This document shows, one piece after another, positions 8,178 through 16,263 of a stretch of DNA of 33,230 nucleotides (positions within the stretch are counted from its first letter, which is position 1; each line of letters begins with the position of its first letter). This DNA comes from CAYWNA01 sp964459305 (GTDB taxonomy: Bacteria; Planctomycetota; Planctomycetia; Pirellulales; Pirellulaceae). The DNA lies in assembly GCA_964459305.1 (NCBI GenBank), contig CAYWNA010000142.1, positions 1 through 33,230 on the forward strand, in the 5' to 3' direction. The notes beneath the pieces were generated by a model. It was not told where the DNA came from, made no database searches, and was given only the letters and a program-made list of their open reading frames with translations. The translations under genes were made by a program, and so were the position numbers.

Positions 8178-9509
8178 ATGAACAGCGAACAACGAGGCAA
8201 GCTGATTTGCCGTCGCGAGGCGCTCCGCCGAGGAATGCTGGGCGCGGGCGGCTTGATGATGGCCAACCGTCTGGCCGCAGCCGCCCCGGAACCGTCGAAG
8301 GCGAAAGCCAAGGCGGTGATACAGATATGGCTGTGGGGTGGACCGTCCCATGTGGACACGTTCGATCCCAAACCCAACGCCGGCTACGACTATTGCGGTC
8401 CGCTCGAAAAGCCGATTCCTACGAACGTTGAGGGTATCCGTATCGGCGAGTTGCTTCCCTTGTTGGCCCAGCAAGCCGACAAGTACTCGATCATCCGCAG
8501 CATGACGCACGGAAACAACGGCCACGAGACGGCCGCGTACCTAGTGCAAACGGGTCGCGAACCCGGCGGCAAGCTGGTCTATCCGTCGGTCGGAGCTGTG
8601 GTCTCGTTGTTCAAGGGCTACAACGCCGGCTACAACCGGCTCATCCCGCCCTATGTCGTCGTCACGCAACCGCAGGGGCGGTTTTCCGAGGCGGGCTTTT
8701 TGGGATCGCGTTACAAGCCTTTCGCCACCGGCGGCAATCCCGCGGCGCAGCAGTTTGTCGTCGAAGGCGTGGTGGCCGAGGGCATCACGCGCCAGCGCCA
8801 AGAAAGCCGGCGCGGGCTGCTCCAGAAGCTTGACGCCTTGAACCAGGCCGTGGAGGACGACCCTACGTTGGTGGCCTCCAAAAAGGGCGAAAACCGGGCC
8901 TACGATCTGATCCTCGGCGACGAGGGGAAGGTGTTCGACTTGAACGAGGAGGATGACGAGGTGCGGCTCGAATACGGCCGCAACGAGTTCGGCCAGTCCT
9001 GCTTGCTGGCACGGCGATTGGTCGAGCGCGGTTTTCGATACATCACTATCAACTCCCGCGGTTGGGACACGCACAAGGGGCATTTCGCGGCGATGCGACG
9101 GAAACTTCCGCAATTGGACGGGGGCTTGTCGACGCTGCTGAAAGAGCTATCGGAGCGCGGGCTCTTGGACAGCACGATCGTCTGGTGCTGCGGTGAGTTC
9201 GGCCGCACGCCGAAGGTCGACTGGCAGCCGCCCTGGGACGGTGGCCGCCACCACTACGGTAAGGTCTTCTCCGCGCTGGTCGCCGGTGGCGGCTTCAAAG
9301 GAGGGCATGTGGTCGGGTCGTCGGACGCCAAGGGCGCCGAAGTCAAGGATCGCCCCGTCTATCCGGTGGACTTGATCTCCAGCATGTACGAACTGCTCGG
9401 CATCGATCCCGATGGAACGATGCCCAACCCCCAGGGCCCGCCCGTCCGCCTGACCGCCGCTGCCGATGAAGACGTGAAGAGGGGCGGAAAGTTGACGGAG
9501 ATTATGTGA
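8178..9509 (+). CDS. DUF1501 family protein with Tat-like leader
   Basis: 443 residues from an ATG preceded by AAGGTG. The leader CRREALRRGMLGAGGLMMAN has paired arginines followed by a hydrophobic stretch, consistent with twin-arginine export. The rest is a DUF1501 domain of the alkaline phosphatase/sulfatase superfamily fold. Typical blocks are GGPSHVDTFDPKP near residue 55, INSRGWDTHKGHF near 293, CCGEFGRTPKV near 340, and HHYGKVFSALVAGGGFKGGH near 358. The conserved Asp and His residues in these blocks suggest a metal site, but no substrate is known for the family. It is the standard partner of DUF1549/DUF1553 proteins. The terminal QGPPVRL and length are normal. Confidence 0.94.
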   Translation: MNSEQRGKLICRREALRRGMLGAGGLMMANRLAAAAPEPSKAKAKAVIQIWLWGGPSHVDTFDPKPNAGYDYCGPLEKPIPTNVEGIRIGELLPLLAQQADKYSIIRSMTHGNNGHETAAYLVQTGREPGGKLVYPSVGAVVSLFKGYNAGYNRLIPPYVVVTQPQGRFSEAGFLGSRYKPFATGGNPAAQQFVVEGVVAEGITRQRQESRRGLLQKLDALNQAVEDDPTLVASKKGENRAYDLILGDEGKVFDLNEEDDEVRLEYGRNEFGQSCLLARRLVERGFRYITINSRGWDTHKGHFAAMRRKLPQLDGGLSTLLKELSERGLLDSTIVWCCGEFGRTPKVDWQPPWDGGRHHYGKVFSALVAGGGFKGGHVVGSSDAKGAEVKDRPVYPVDLISSMYELLGIDPDGTMPNPQGPPVRLTAAADEDVKRGGKLTEIM

Positions 9510-9561
9510 GCGCAGCCGAGGAAGCTGTCAGTGATCAGCTTTCAGTAACTGATCGCTGATT

Positions 9562-9596
9562 GCTGAACGCTGAAGGCTGAAGGCTGAACGCTGAAG
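9562..9596. repeat. Tandem heptamer repeat GCTGAA(C/G)
   Basis: Five consecutive units of seven bases follow each other exactly (GCTGAAC, GCTGAAG, GCTGAAG, GCTGAAC, GCTGAAG), with looser related strings upstream from about 9527 (GCTGTCAGTGATCAGCTTTCAG). The block lies between the DUF1501 stop and the PPC-protein start. It may vary in copy number by slippage. I know no function for it. Confidence 0.75.
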
Positions 9597-9612
9597 GCTA
9601 CGAGAGAACGTT

Positions 9613-11763
9613 ATGCCTCGACTACCTCTACTTCTTGCCGTGGTGGTTAGCCTCTCCATCGCTCCCATCGTCTCTGCCCAGCAGACTCGGCCGCGGATCG
9701 GCTACATCTATCCGGCTGGCAGCCGGCAGGGGGCGGAATTGGAGCTGATCGTCGGTGGGCGGAATCTGGCAGGCGTCGCCAGAGCTTCCATATCCGGATC
9801 CGGTATCGACACGTTCGCGTTTGGCTACAGGAATCCGGAGAACCCGCCAACGCCGGCTATCGCGGAGACCGTGACCGTCCGCGTGACGATCGCTGCGGAC
9901 GCCAAGCCGGGCCCGCGGGAATTGCGTCTGCAAACACCAGCCGGGTTGTCGAACCCGTTGGTCTTCCACGTGGGCCAACTGCCAGAGTTCCGCGAGGAAG
10001 AGGATCGCTCGGCCACCTCGATCGAAGAGGTGATGGACATCGCCCTGCCGTCGGTGGTCAACGGGCAGATCATGCCCGGCGACATCGACCGGTTTCGCTT
10101 CAAGGCCCGCAAGGGGCAGCGGTTGGTCTTCGCCCTCAGTGCGCGGGAGCTTATCCCGTATCTTCCCGACGCCGTGCCCGGCTGGTTTCAGGCAGTGCTG
10201 GCGCTGTTTGACGCGGACGGCAATGAGTTGAAATTCGCCGATGATTTCCGGTTTGACCCCGACCCGTTCCTGGCCTTTGAAGTCCCCGAAGACGGCGAGT
10301 ATGTGATCGCGGTTTACGATAACATCTTCCGAGGTCGTGAGGACTTCGTGTATCGCCTGGCCGCGGGCGAATTGCCGTTTATCAGCGGGATCTTTCCCCT
10401 TGGCGGCGAGGTCGGCGCGACGACGAGCGTCGAGATGCGTGGCTGGCACCTATCGGAAAATCGGCGGATCATGGATTGTTCCGCACCGGGCGTCTATCCC
10501 ATTTTCGACCGCAAGAAACACGATGCGCTCTCCGAGCGGAAGCTCGACCTGATGCTCGACTTGGAGCTCTCGACAGATGCCAAGTCGGTCTCCAGCACGG
10601 AGTCGGTCTCGAACCGAGTCCCCTTCGCCGCCGACACGCTGCCGGAATGCCTGGAGAAAGAACCGAACGATTCACCGGAGAAACCCCAGTCGGTGGTGCT
10701 GCCGATTATCGTCAACGGACGGATCGACAAGCCGGGCGACTGGGACGTGTTCCGCTTCGAAGGCCGCGCCGGCCAGGTGGTCTTCGCCGAAGTTCGTGCT
10801 CGACGACTAGGCTCGCCGCTTGATTCGGTGCTGCGACTGACGGACTCGACCGGCAAACAACTCGCGCTGAACGACGAGCATGAGGACGCGGGGGCGGGGC
10901 TGGTCACACACCACGCCGATTCGTTGCTCCGTGTCGCCCTGCCCGCCGACGGGACGTACTTCGTTCACCTGGGCGACATCCAGCAACACGGTGGCACTGA
11001 GTACGCGTACCGCTTACGCATCAGTCCTCCGCGGCACGATTTTGAGCTTAGGATCGTGCCGTCCAGCATCAACATTCGCGGTGGCGGCACGGTGCCACTG
11101 GCCGTCCACGTGCTGCGGAGAGACGGTTTCACCGGAGAGATCGCCCTGGCCTTGAAGAATGCCCCGCGGGGCTTCAAGCTGAGCGGGGCCCGGGTGCCGG
11201 ATGGCCAGGACAAAGTCCGGCTAACGCTCACCGCCCCGCCGATGACCAAGAAAAAAGTACTTTCATTGTCGCTCGAAGGCCGCGCGACGATCGGCGGGCA
11301 ACAAGTCATTCGGCCAGTCGCGCCGGCGGAAAACATGATGCAGGCATTCATCTATTGGCACCTGGTGCCCGTCAACGAGTTGAAGGCAGTTGTGTCGGCA
11401 GGCTCAGCGTCCAATGTGACCGTGAGGATCCTTAGTGAACTTCCAGTGAAGATACCCGCAGGTGGGACGGCCGTGGTCCGGACGACCGTAGCCGGCAGGG
11501 CCTTCGATCAGGTCCATCTGGTACTGGACGAGCCGCCCGAGGGCATCGTGATTGAGAAAGAGTCCCCTAGTCGCCAGGGCACAGAAGTCGTCCTGAAATG
11601 CGATCCGGAGAAGGTCCAACCCGGCCTGAAAGGAAACCTGATCGTCAATGCCTTTGCCGTGAGATCCGGAGGACCCTCGAAGGCCAAACCCCAACCCCGC
11701 GGCCGCCCCACCCCGCTAGGCATGCTGCCCGCCATCCCCTTCGAAATCGTCGCCGCGGAGTGA
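9613..11763 (+). CDS. Exported PPC-domain (pre-peptidase C-terminal) protein
   Basis: 716 residues with a clear signal peptide (MPRLPLLLAVVVSLSIAP, cleavage probably after VSA). An Ig/IPT-like beta domain opens the mature protein (PAGSRQGAELELIVGGRNL). Two PPC domains follow at about residues 147-253 (DIDRFRFKARKGQRLVFALS, PEDGEYVIAVYD) and 362-472 (GDWDVFRFEGRAGQVVFAEV, LPADGTYFVHLGD). The remainder is beta-rich, with no catalytic motif seen. In other exported proteins PPC domains are non-catalytic beta-sandwiches attached to enzymes. Here no peptidase domain is present, so a binding or structural role is more likely. The close position behind DUF1553 and DUF1501 genes on the same strand suggests a functional cluster. 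The ribosome-binding site (GAGAG) is weak. Confidence 0.88.
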   Translation: MPRLPLLLAVVVSLSIAPIVSAQQTRPRIGYIYPAGSRQGAELELIVGGRNLAGVARASISGSGIDTFAFGYRNPENPPTPAIAETVTVRVTIAADAKPGPRELRLQTPAGLSNPLVFHVGQLPEFREEEDRSATSIEEVMDIALPSVVNGQIMPGDIDRFRFKARKGQRLVFALSARELIPYLPDAVPGWFQAVLALFDADGNELKFADDFRFDPDPFLAFEVPEDGEYVIAVYDNIFRGREDFVYRLAAGELPFISGIFPLGGEVGATTSVEMRGWHLSENRRIMDCSAPGVYPIFDRKKHDALSERKLDLMLDLELSTDAKSVSSTESVSNRVPFAADTLPECLEKEPNDSPEKPQSVVLPIIVNGRIDKPGDWDVFRFEGRAGQVVFAEVRARRLGSPLDSVLRLTDSTGKQLALNDEHEDAGAGLVTHHADSLLRVALPADGTYFVHLGDIQQHGGTEYAYRLRISPPRHDFELRIVPSSINIRGGGTVPLAVHVLRRDGFTGEIALALKNAPRGFKLSGARVPDGQDKVRLTLTAPPMTKKKVLSLSLEGRATIGGQQVIRPVAPAENMMQAFIYWHLVPVNELKAVVSAGSASNVTVRILSELPVKIPAGGTAVVRTTVAGRAFDQVHLVLDEPPEGIVIEKESPSRQGTEVVLKCDPEKVQPGLKGNLIVNAFAVRSGGPSKAKPQPRGRPTPLGMLPAIPFEIVAAE

Positions 11764-11881
11764 ATCTGTCGGCCCAATGGCTTCGATGACACTGCACAGT
11801 GTTCTCTCAGACAGCTACGGGCGAGTTCGGTGTGGTCAGGACGGCACTGCCTCTGCACAGCGTCTCTGGCATCCGGCGCGA

Positions 11882-12235
11882 CTACTCTGTCTTGTCGACC
11901 AACGCGATAACGATTTCCTTCCCTACCGCATCGGCATACCGCGTCAACGTATCGATGGTGGGATTCGCGTCCGCGGCGTTTTCCAGTCGTGAGAGGTTGC
12001 CTTTCTCAATTCCCGTGCGTTCGCGGATGTCAGCGAGACTCAGACCAAGTGACTCACGTGTCGATTTCAAGGCCGCCACGGCTTCGCGTAATTTTGCATG
12101 CCGGGCCTTGATTTGGCGGCCCTGAGCGATGAGTTCCGGTCTTTCCTGTTCGATCTGCTCACGAATGCGCTTGTGACGGAGACGTTCTTCGTCGGTAAGA
12201 TTCTTGTTGACACTGCGTATCTTGCGTTTCGCCAT
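11882..12235 (-). CDS. XRE-type HTH antitoxin / transcriptional regulator
   Basis: 117 residues from the ATG at 12235, four bases after the stop of the toxin-like remnant. The first 60 residues are highly charged and helical (NLTDEERLRHKRIREQIEQE). The C-terminal half is a Cro/C1-type helix-turn-helix (SLGLSLADIRERTGIEKGNL, SRLENAADANPTIDTLTRYA). This layout, with an N-terminal partner-binding helix and a C-terminal HTH, is common for antitoxins of two-gene toxin-antitoxin systems, where the protein binds toxin and represses its own promoter. The upstream partner is truncated, so it may now act as an orphan regulator. It converges with the PPC-protein gene. Confidence 0.85.
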   Translation of the reverse strand: MAKRKIRSVNKNLTDEERLRHKRIREQIEQERPELIAQGRQIKARHAKLREAVAALKSTRESLGLSLADIRERTGIEKGNLSRLENAADANPTIDTLTRYADAVGKEIVIALVDKTE

Positions 12236-12239
12236 GGCT

Positions 12240-12392
12240 TCAGTTCTCCACCTCGAAAGCAGTGACCGGATAGAGCGCAAACTCGTCGACTTCTTCATAA
12301 ACAACGCAAATGTACCGACCGTCCGATGCGTAACCGAACGCAATCGGTCTTCCCGACGAGCGACTCACGCGAGTCTCTTCCGGGTGCTTCAC
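12240..12392 (-). pseudogene. Truncated toxin-like ORF of a toxin-antitoxin pair
   Basis: The frame is 50 codons from a GTG that overlaps the stop of the upstream TPR gene by bases, and ends with TGA four bases before the antitoxin ATG. It reads KHPEETRVSRSSGRP, then IAFGYASDGRYICVVYEEVD and LYPVTAFEVEN. I recognise this as the C-terminal half of a small toxin-like family (about 80-90 residues, BrnT/RelE-like in size and in pairing with HTH proteins). In that family the pattern 'SRSSGRP-FGYT--GRYI-VVYE---VYPVTA-E' follows an N-terminal Trp/His-containing half. That half is missing here, because the preceding bases are TPR gene. The product is probably inactive. The exact family is uncertain. 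Confidence 0.6.
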
Positions 12393-14179
12393 TCATCCTT
12401 GGCGCCGCCCAGTGTGATGGAGATGTTGTACTTGTTTTGCAGGTGGGCGTGGGCTCGGCTGGCGTGGCTGTCTTTGGGGAACTGCTTGCACACTTGCTGG
12501 AAGGCTTTAATGGCGCGTTCTTTCTGTCCGGATTCTTCCAAGGCATAGGCGATGTACAACATCGCCAAAGGTGCCGAACGCGGATGGCCGCCGGCAACCT
12601 GCATGTAGACGGCAATGGCTTCTTTGAACTGCTTGAGCCTGCGCTGGCAGTGTGCCATTTCCATGTAATTGTTGGGGAAATTCGTGCACTGACGGTACCA
12701 GCCGATTGCCTCCTTGTGCTGACCGGCGTCACGATGCGCGCAGGCCACTTGCCACCGCCACTTCTCTGCATTCTCCGGATCGAGTGTGAGCAGCTCCTTG
12801 TAGACCGTGATGGCTTGGTCGTACTTCCGAGCGTAATGATAGTAAGTGGACGCGATTTCGGCGTTCCAACGGACTCGGTTATCCGGATCTCGGCCGACTA
12901 GTTCGCGATAGGATGCCACGGCCTGATCGTAGTTCCGCTGCTCGCGGTAACTGCTCGCGGTTTGGTTCAGGCCTTCTGCCTTGTCGCCAAATCGGCGATA
13001 GGTCCGGCGGGCGTCATCGTAGCGGCGGACCGACTTCTGCCAGCGAGCCAGGCGCCCCAGCGTTTCGTCGTCGGTCCCAAAGGTCTTCGCGATCTGCGAG
13101 TAGGTTTCCTCGACCTTGGCATCAAGCCGAGCGGCGGCGTACACGTCGGCGACGTAGTACCAACACTGACATGCAAACTTCTTCTGTTCTGGATCGGACC
13201 TGTCGGCGGGTGCCTGTGCGCGGAGGTACGCGACCGCCAGCGACGCCAGTTTCTCGCCCGTTGTCCGCTTTTCGTCATCGGACGTAAGCTGCTGGAGCGG
13301 ACCTCGCACGACCGCGGTGACTTGGGCCGGGAGCTGATCGTCCGGATAGGTCGTGGCCAGAGCTTTCTGCCCTTCGTTGAACGCCGCGAGCATGAAGTAA
13401 TGTGCCGCAAGACGCCTTGATGCTTCGCTGCATAGATGCGTGCTTTCCTTCGTCCGCTGCACGTCAAATGCGAGCTTCTTCCATAGTTCCACCTGGGACT
13501 CGCGATCCTTTTCGATCTCGGCAATATCCACCAGGTCGACCATGGCGCGGATCACCGCCAGGTGATTGGGGTCTTTCTCCAAAACGGGGCGGTACGCTTT
13601 CTTGGCATTGGCGAGTCGGCCGATGTCTTTGTAAGTCCGACCGATGTAGTACGCGGCAGCCATGGCGTCGGACGAATCGGGCCAGTAGTCGATCACCGAC
13701 TGGAAGCCCTCTTTGATGGCCGTATTGGCTTTGCGGAGTTGAAGCTGGCAGAGGCTCCATTTCAATTGCGCGTAAGACGCGGCTCCACTACGTTCGTACA
13801 GCGTCAGGTACTTTTCGTACTCGGCCGCGGCGACCTTCCAGTCCTTCTTCCGGTAATAGTCCTCGGCGATCTGCAACTGGTAACGTTCCACTTCGCGGAG
13901 CTTGGCCCAGCGCTCAAGCGACATCTCGTCGAGCTTGGCTGCACGGACGGGCGAGAGTGCCAACAACGTCAAGCCGATGGGGAGGAACCAAATCCGAAAT
14001 AAATTCAAAACCCAAAATTCAAAGGCTCGAAACGGCAGTGCGTACAGCCGCGTGTCGCGTGAGGCGGGCTCGAAACCGTTTCGGATTTTCGGCATTCTGA
14101 TTTCGGATTTGTTTCGTATTTCGTGCTTCGAATTTCGAGCTTCGCGACCTATTGGCCTTTGTTCTGCGATTCGATCCAT
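12389..14179 (-). CDS. Exported TPR-repeat protein (start uncertain)
   Basis: The ORF encodes 596 residues. From about residue 85 onward it is a string of tetratricopeptide-type helical pairs (YYRKKDWKVAAAEYEKYLTL, DSSDAMAAAYYIGRTYKDIG, YDQAVASYRELVGRDPDN, YDQAITVYKELLTLDPENAE, ERAIKAFQQVCKQFPKDS). A hydrophobic export-like segment (IWFLPIGLTLLALSPVRAAK) precedes it. The first ~60 codons coincide with a dispersed AT-rich repeat and include no natural-looking N-terminus. The ATG at 14179 (GGAG eight bases upstream) overlaps the end of the DUF4159 gene by 31 bases. An ATG at 14095, or a TTG close to the hydrophobic segment, are alternatives. It is last in the Exb/Tol-like cluster, and TPRs there probably bind other envelope proteins. 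Confidence 0.85.
   Translation of the reverse strand: MDRIAEQRPIGREARNSKHEIRNKSEIRMPKIRNGFEPASRDTRLYALPFRAFEFWVLNLFRIWFLPIGLTLLALSPVRAAKLDEMSLERWAKLREVERYQLQIAEDYYRKKDWKVAAAEYEKYLTLYERSGAASYAQLKWSLCQLQLRKANTAIKEGFQSVIDYWPDSSDAMAAAYYIGRTYKDIGRLANAKKAYRPVLEKDPNHLAVIRAMVDLVDIAEIEKDRESQVELWKKLAFDVQRTKESTHLCSEASRRLAAHYFMLAAFNEGQKALATTYPDDQLPAQVTAVVRGPLQQLTSDDEKRTTGEKLASLAVAYLRAQAPADRSDPEQKKFACQCWYYVADVYAAARLDAKVEETYSQIAKTFGTDDETLGRLARWQKSVRRYDDARRTYRRFGDKAEGLNQTASSYREQRNYDQAVASYRELVGRDPDNRVRWNAEIASTYYHYARKYDQAITVYKELLTLDPENAEKWRWQVACAHRDAGQHKEAIGWYRQCTNFPNNYMEMAHCQRRLKQFKEAIAVYMQVAGGHPRSAPLAMLYIAYALEESGQKERAIKAFQQVCKQFPKDSHASRAHAHLQNKYNISITLGGAKDE
13986..14150. repeat. AT-rich dispersed repeat with facing arms, overlapping a gene start
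   Basis: The stretch is built of CGAAA/TTTCG-type words, for example AATCCGAAATAAATTC on one side and GATTTCGGATTTGTTTCG on the other, around a GC-richer centre. Its two halves face each other as an imperfect inverted repeat, each ending in CGAAACGG next to the centre. From memory, such 'EIRNKSEIR'-translating sequences are a frequent intergenic repeat of planctomycetes. It occupies the gap between the DUF4159 and TPR genes and is read through by the TPR ORF. Confidence 0.65.
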
Positions 14180-15636
14180 TTACTGTACTCCGCATGGGCG
14201 TAGAAGATGACGTTCGTGCCCAGTTGATAACAAGCTTCCCAGATTTCGGCTTTTACACCCGAGTGGTCGTCGGTCCATGCGTCGCCGATGTCGCCCGGAT
14301 GGTAATAGCATACCCAACGGCCGTCCTTCCACCACCCCAATGCTTCCTTGCCGCCATGGGGCGCCACGTACGGCAGGAAGGGAATCTGGTACGGGACGCG
14401 GTGAATCATGTCGTCCAGCGGGATCGGCACCGGGCGGACGTCGGGCAGCACGCGATTCATCATGCTGATGAACTGGTTGTGGAAGTGCCGGCTCCCGCAG
14501 TTATCGGCGAAGATCATGCCGTGTTTCCGGATCAGGTATTCGCGGACGATCTTCAACTCGGAGTTGGACAGAGAGATGTTCTTCTGGCCCGTCATGAAGA
14601 CCAAAGGAGGACTCTTGCCCGGGGGAAAGCTCTTCAACTGCGCGACGCGGCGGGATTCCGTCTTGTCGGCCACTCGGTGATTGGTGCGGATGCCGTACTC
14701 CATCAGCATGTTCTGGTCGCCGCCAATGCCGAAATTGCGGTCCCAGTCGCCGCCGCTGTACTCCAACCGAATGAACCGCACTTTGCCGCGAGCGGTTCCG
14801 CCGCCGAATCCGGCTCCCGCGCCTTGGCCGTAACCGACCGTGTAGGCGTGCTCGGTGACTTCGTCCAGAGCGAGCTTGATCTCGTCGATCGGCGGTACCT
14901 CGAACAAGATTGCGCTGTAGGGGTTGACGACGAACTTTTTGCGGATGATCTTCTTGATCCTAACCGTCTGGGCAATTGTCTTTGCCTGCCCGCCGCCTGC
15001 GGGCAACTCGTATATCTCCTCGCAGCCTTGCATCTGGCTCATAAGCAAGAACGCCAGCAGGAAGGCAAATGAGTAGCTGATCAACGCCGTGGTGGATTGA
15101 TTCAACTTTGGGGCGCGCCGGCCGTAGTACCAGGCCTGAGGGTCAAGCGGATTCCAGTTTCGTTCGGTCTTTTGCTCACCGGCGTCGTCAGCGCAGGGCG
15201 CAGCCACAGGTTCCGTAGTTCGCGCGTCTAGACGGCGCGCGATTCGCTCTGCCTCAAGCCGTCGAGCAGCCCGGTCAACGAACCAGACCATCCACCCCAA
15301 CCCGACAAGGAACAGTCCCACCGTGCCGTACCGGGCGAGGTTCGCGCGGAACGCATCCCAGATCATCCAGTCGGCGGCCACAATCGAAAGCTGCCACCAG
15401 ACGACATAGAGCACGCTCAAGAAGAAACACACGGCAAGATTGGCCCGGCGCACGCTGCAGGCCGCCCAGACAAACCACAATAGTCCCAGCGGCAGAGATG
15501 TCAGAGTGACCGTCCAGTGGACCGAACTCTCCAGCCGCTCGAACCAAATCTGGTCGGCACGTACCGGGAGCCACACGAGAAAATAGAGGCCGGCGAGTAC
15601 GGCCCAGAACATCGCAGTTCGCGAGGTATGTCTCAT
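14149..15636 (-). CDS. Multi-pass membrane protein with C-terminal DUF4159 domain
   Basis: 495 residues. Five hydrophobic segments lie at about 8-25, 41-60, 68-90, 103-120 and 184-202, the last being TALISYSFAFLLAFLLMSQM. The DUF4159 domain fills about residues 285-490: KVRFIRLEYSGGDWDRNFGI, PPLVFMTGQKNISLS, REYLIRKHGMIFADNCGSRH, VIFYAHAEYSKWIE. DUF4159 is predicted to have a glutamine-amidotransferase-like alpha/beta fold. No enzymatic activity is established. Such proteins are known mainly beside MoxR/VWA or ExbB/ExbD clusters, and this one follows the ExbD genes. Between helix four and five lies a cytoplasmic-looking charged linker. A glycine-rich hinge (GYGQGAGAGFGGGTARG) precedes the domain. 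No good ribosome-binding site is visible. Confidence 0.9.
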   Translation of the reverse strand: MRHTSRTAMFWAVLAGLYFLVWLPVRADQIWFERLESSVHWTVTLTSLPLGLLWFVWAACSVRRANLAVCFFLSVLYVVWWQLSIVAADWMIWDAFRANLARYGTVGLFLVGLGWMVWFVDRAARRLEAERIARRLDARTTEPVAAPCADDAGEQKTERNWNPLDPQAWYYGRRAPKLNQSTTALISYSFAFLLAFLLMSQMQGCEEIYELPAGGGQAKTIAQTVRIKKIIRKKFVVNPYSAILFEVPPIDEIKLALDEVTEHAYTVGYGQGAGAGFGGGTARGKVRFIRLEYSGGDWDRNFGIGGDQNMLMEYGIRTNHRVADKTESRRVAQLKSFPPGKSPPLVFMTGQKNISLSNSELKIVREYLIRKHGMIFADNCGSRHFHNQFISMMNRVLPDVRPVPIPLDDMIHRVPYQIPFLPYVAPHGGKEALGWWKDGRWVCYYHPGDIGDAWTDDHSGVKAEIWEACYQLGTNVIFYAHAEYSKWIESQNKGQ

Positions 15637-15660
15637 GGGCTTGATGACTATCCGGGGGTG

Positions 15661-15729
15661 TCAAAATCATGAGGGACAAAATCATGAAGATCGGCGTATG
15701 TTCTGATGATTTTGTCCCCCATGATCTTG
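15661..15729. repeat. Inverted repeat between two operon genes
   Basis: GGGACAAAATCAT at 15673-15685 and ATGATTTTGTCCC at 15706-15718 are perfect reverse complements. Outer copies of the same word (AAAATCATGA at 15663 and CATGATCTTG at 15721) extend the palindrome with one mismatch. It lies between the small membrane-protein gene and the DUF4159 gene. It resembles a repeat I remember from planctomycete intergenic regions. In the transcript it would form a stem and could reduce read-through within the cluster. Confidence 0.75.
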
Positions 15730-15751
15730 TCGCTTTCCGCGGGCATGCTCT

Positions 15752-16261
15752 CTACTCGATCCCGTCGAGGAGCTTGTCCAGCTTGTCCTCCATCGGGATC
15801 TCCTTCGGATCGGCGACTTTGGTTTCGCCAATCCCCATGGCGTCGATGGCTCGATCGGGATCCATCCCCGTGTCGACGGTATCCTCGACGGGGATTTCGG
15901 CGTCAGGCTTGGCGGTGGTCTCTGGCTGATCCGCTTCCGCGCGATCTTCCTCCTCAACGACCTTCTCCACGGCGACCGGCGCCGACGCATCGGGTCGGTA
16001 ATGCCGAAGGGCATAGGGAATGCCGGTCAGGGCGGCCAATAGCAGCGCGAAAAGGAAGGTGGCCAGGAACATGCTGCGAGTTAATCCGCTCTCGGCGACT
16101 ACCCCGAGCATCTCCTGAGGACTTCGGCCGCGTATTTGGCCGAGAAACTCGCGGAGTTCGGCCACGGTGGCGGCGCCGTCCGACTTGAGACGGCCCACGT
16201 CGCGGGCGATGCCGCCGGCTTTTGGCCGGGATTCGGACAGGTGGTCTTCTGCCTTTCCCAT
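15752..16261 (-). CDS. Small single-pass membrane protein with acidic tail, next to ExbD genes
   Basis: 169 residues from the ATG at 16261, chosen over a GTG two codons earlier because GAGG lies eight bases before it. Residues 1-62 are polar and probably cytoplasmic. One transmembrane helix follows at about 63-82 (SMFLATFLFALLLAALTGIP). The tail of about 85 residues is dominated by Glu/Asp and Pro (VEKVVEEEDRAEADQPETT) and ends DKLDKLLDGIE. I do not recognise a family. Its start overlaps the second ExbD stop region by only a couple of bases, so it is very probably translated with it. Topology is like that of ExbD/TolA-type accessory proteins, and it may be a dedicated adaptor of the channel complex. 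Confidence 0.85.
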   Translation of the reverse strand: MGKAEDHLSESRPKAGGIARDVGRLKSDGAATVAELREFLGQIRGRSPQEMLGVVAESGLTRSMFLATFLFALLLAALTGIPYALRHYRPDASAPVAVEKVVEEEDRAEADQPETTAKPDAEIPVEDTVDTGMDPDRAIDAMGIGETKVADPKEIPMEDKLDKLLDGIE

Positions 16262-16263
16262 CG

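Noticed and set aside
9527..9599. CRISPR-like array
   Set aside because: The units are seven bases long and contiguous without spacers. No CRISPR array or cas gene was seen anywhere in the window.
11789..11802. ACACTGCACAGTGT palindrome between converging genes as a terminator
   Set aside because: The stem is six pairs with a two-base loop and no U-tract, too weak to call.
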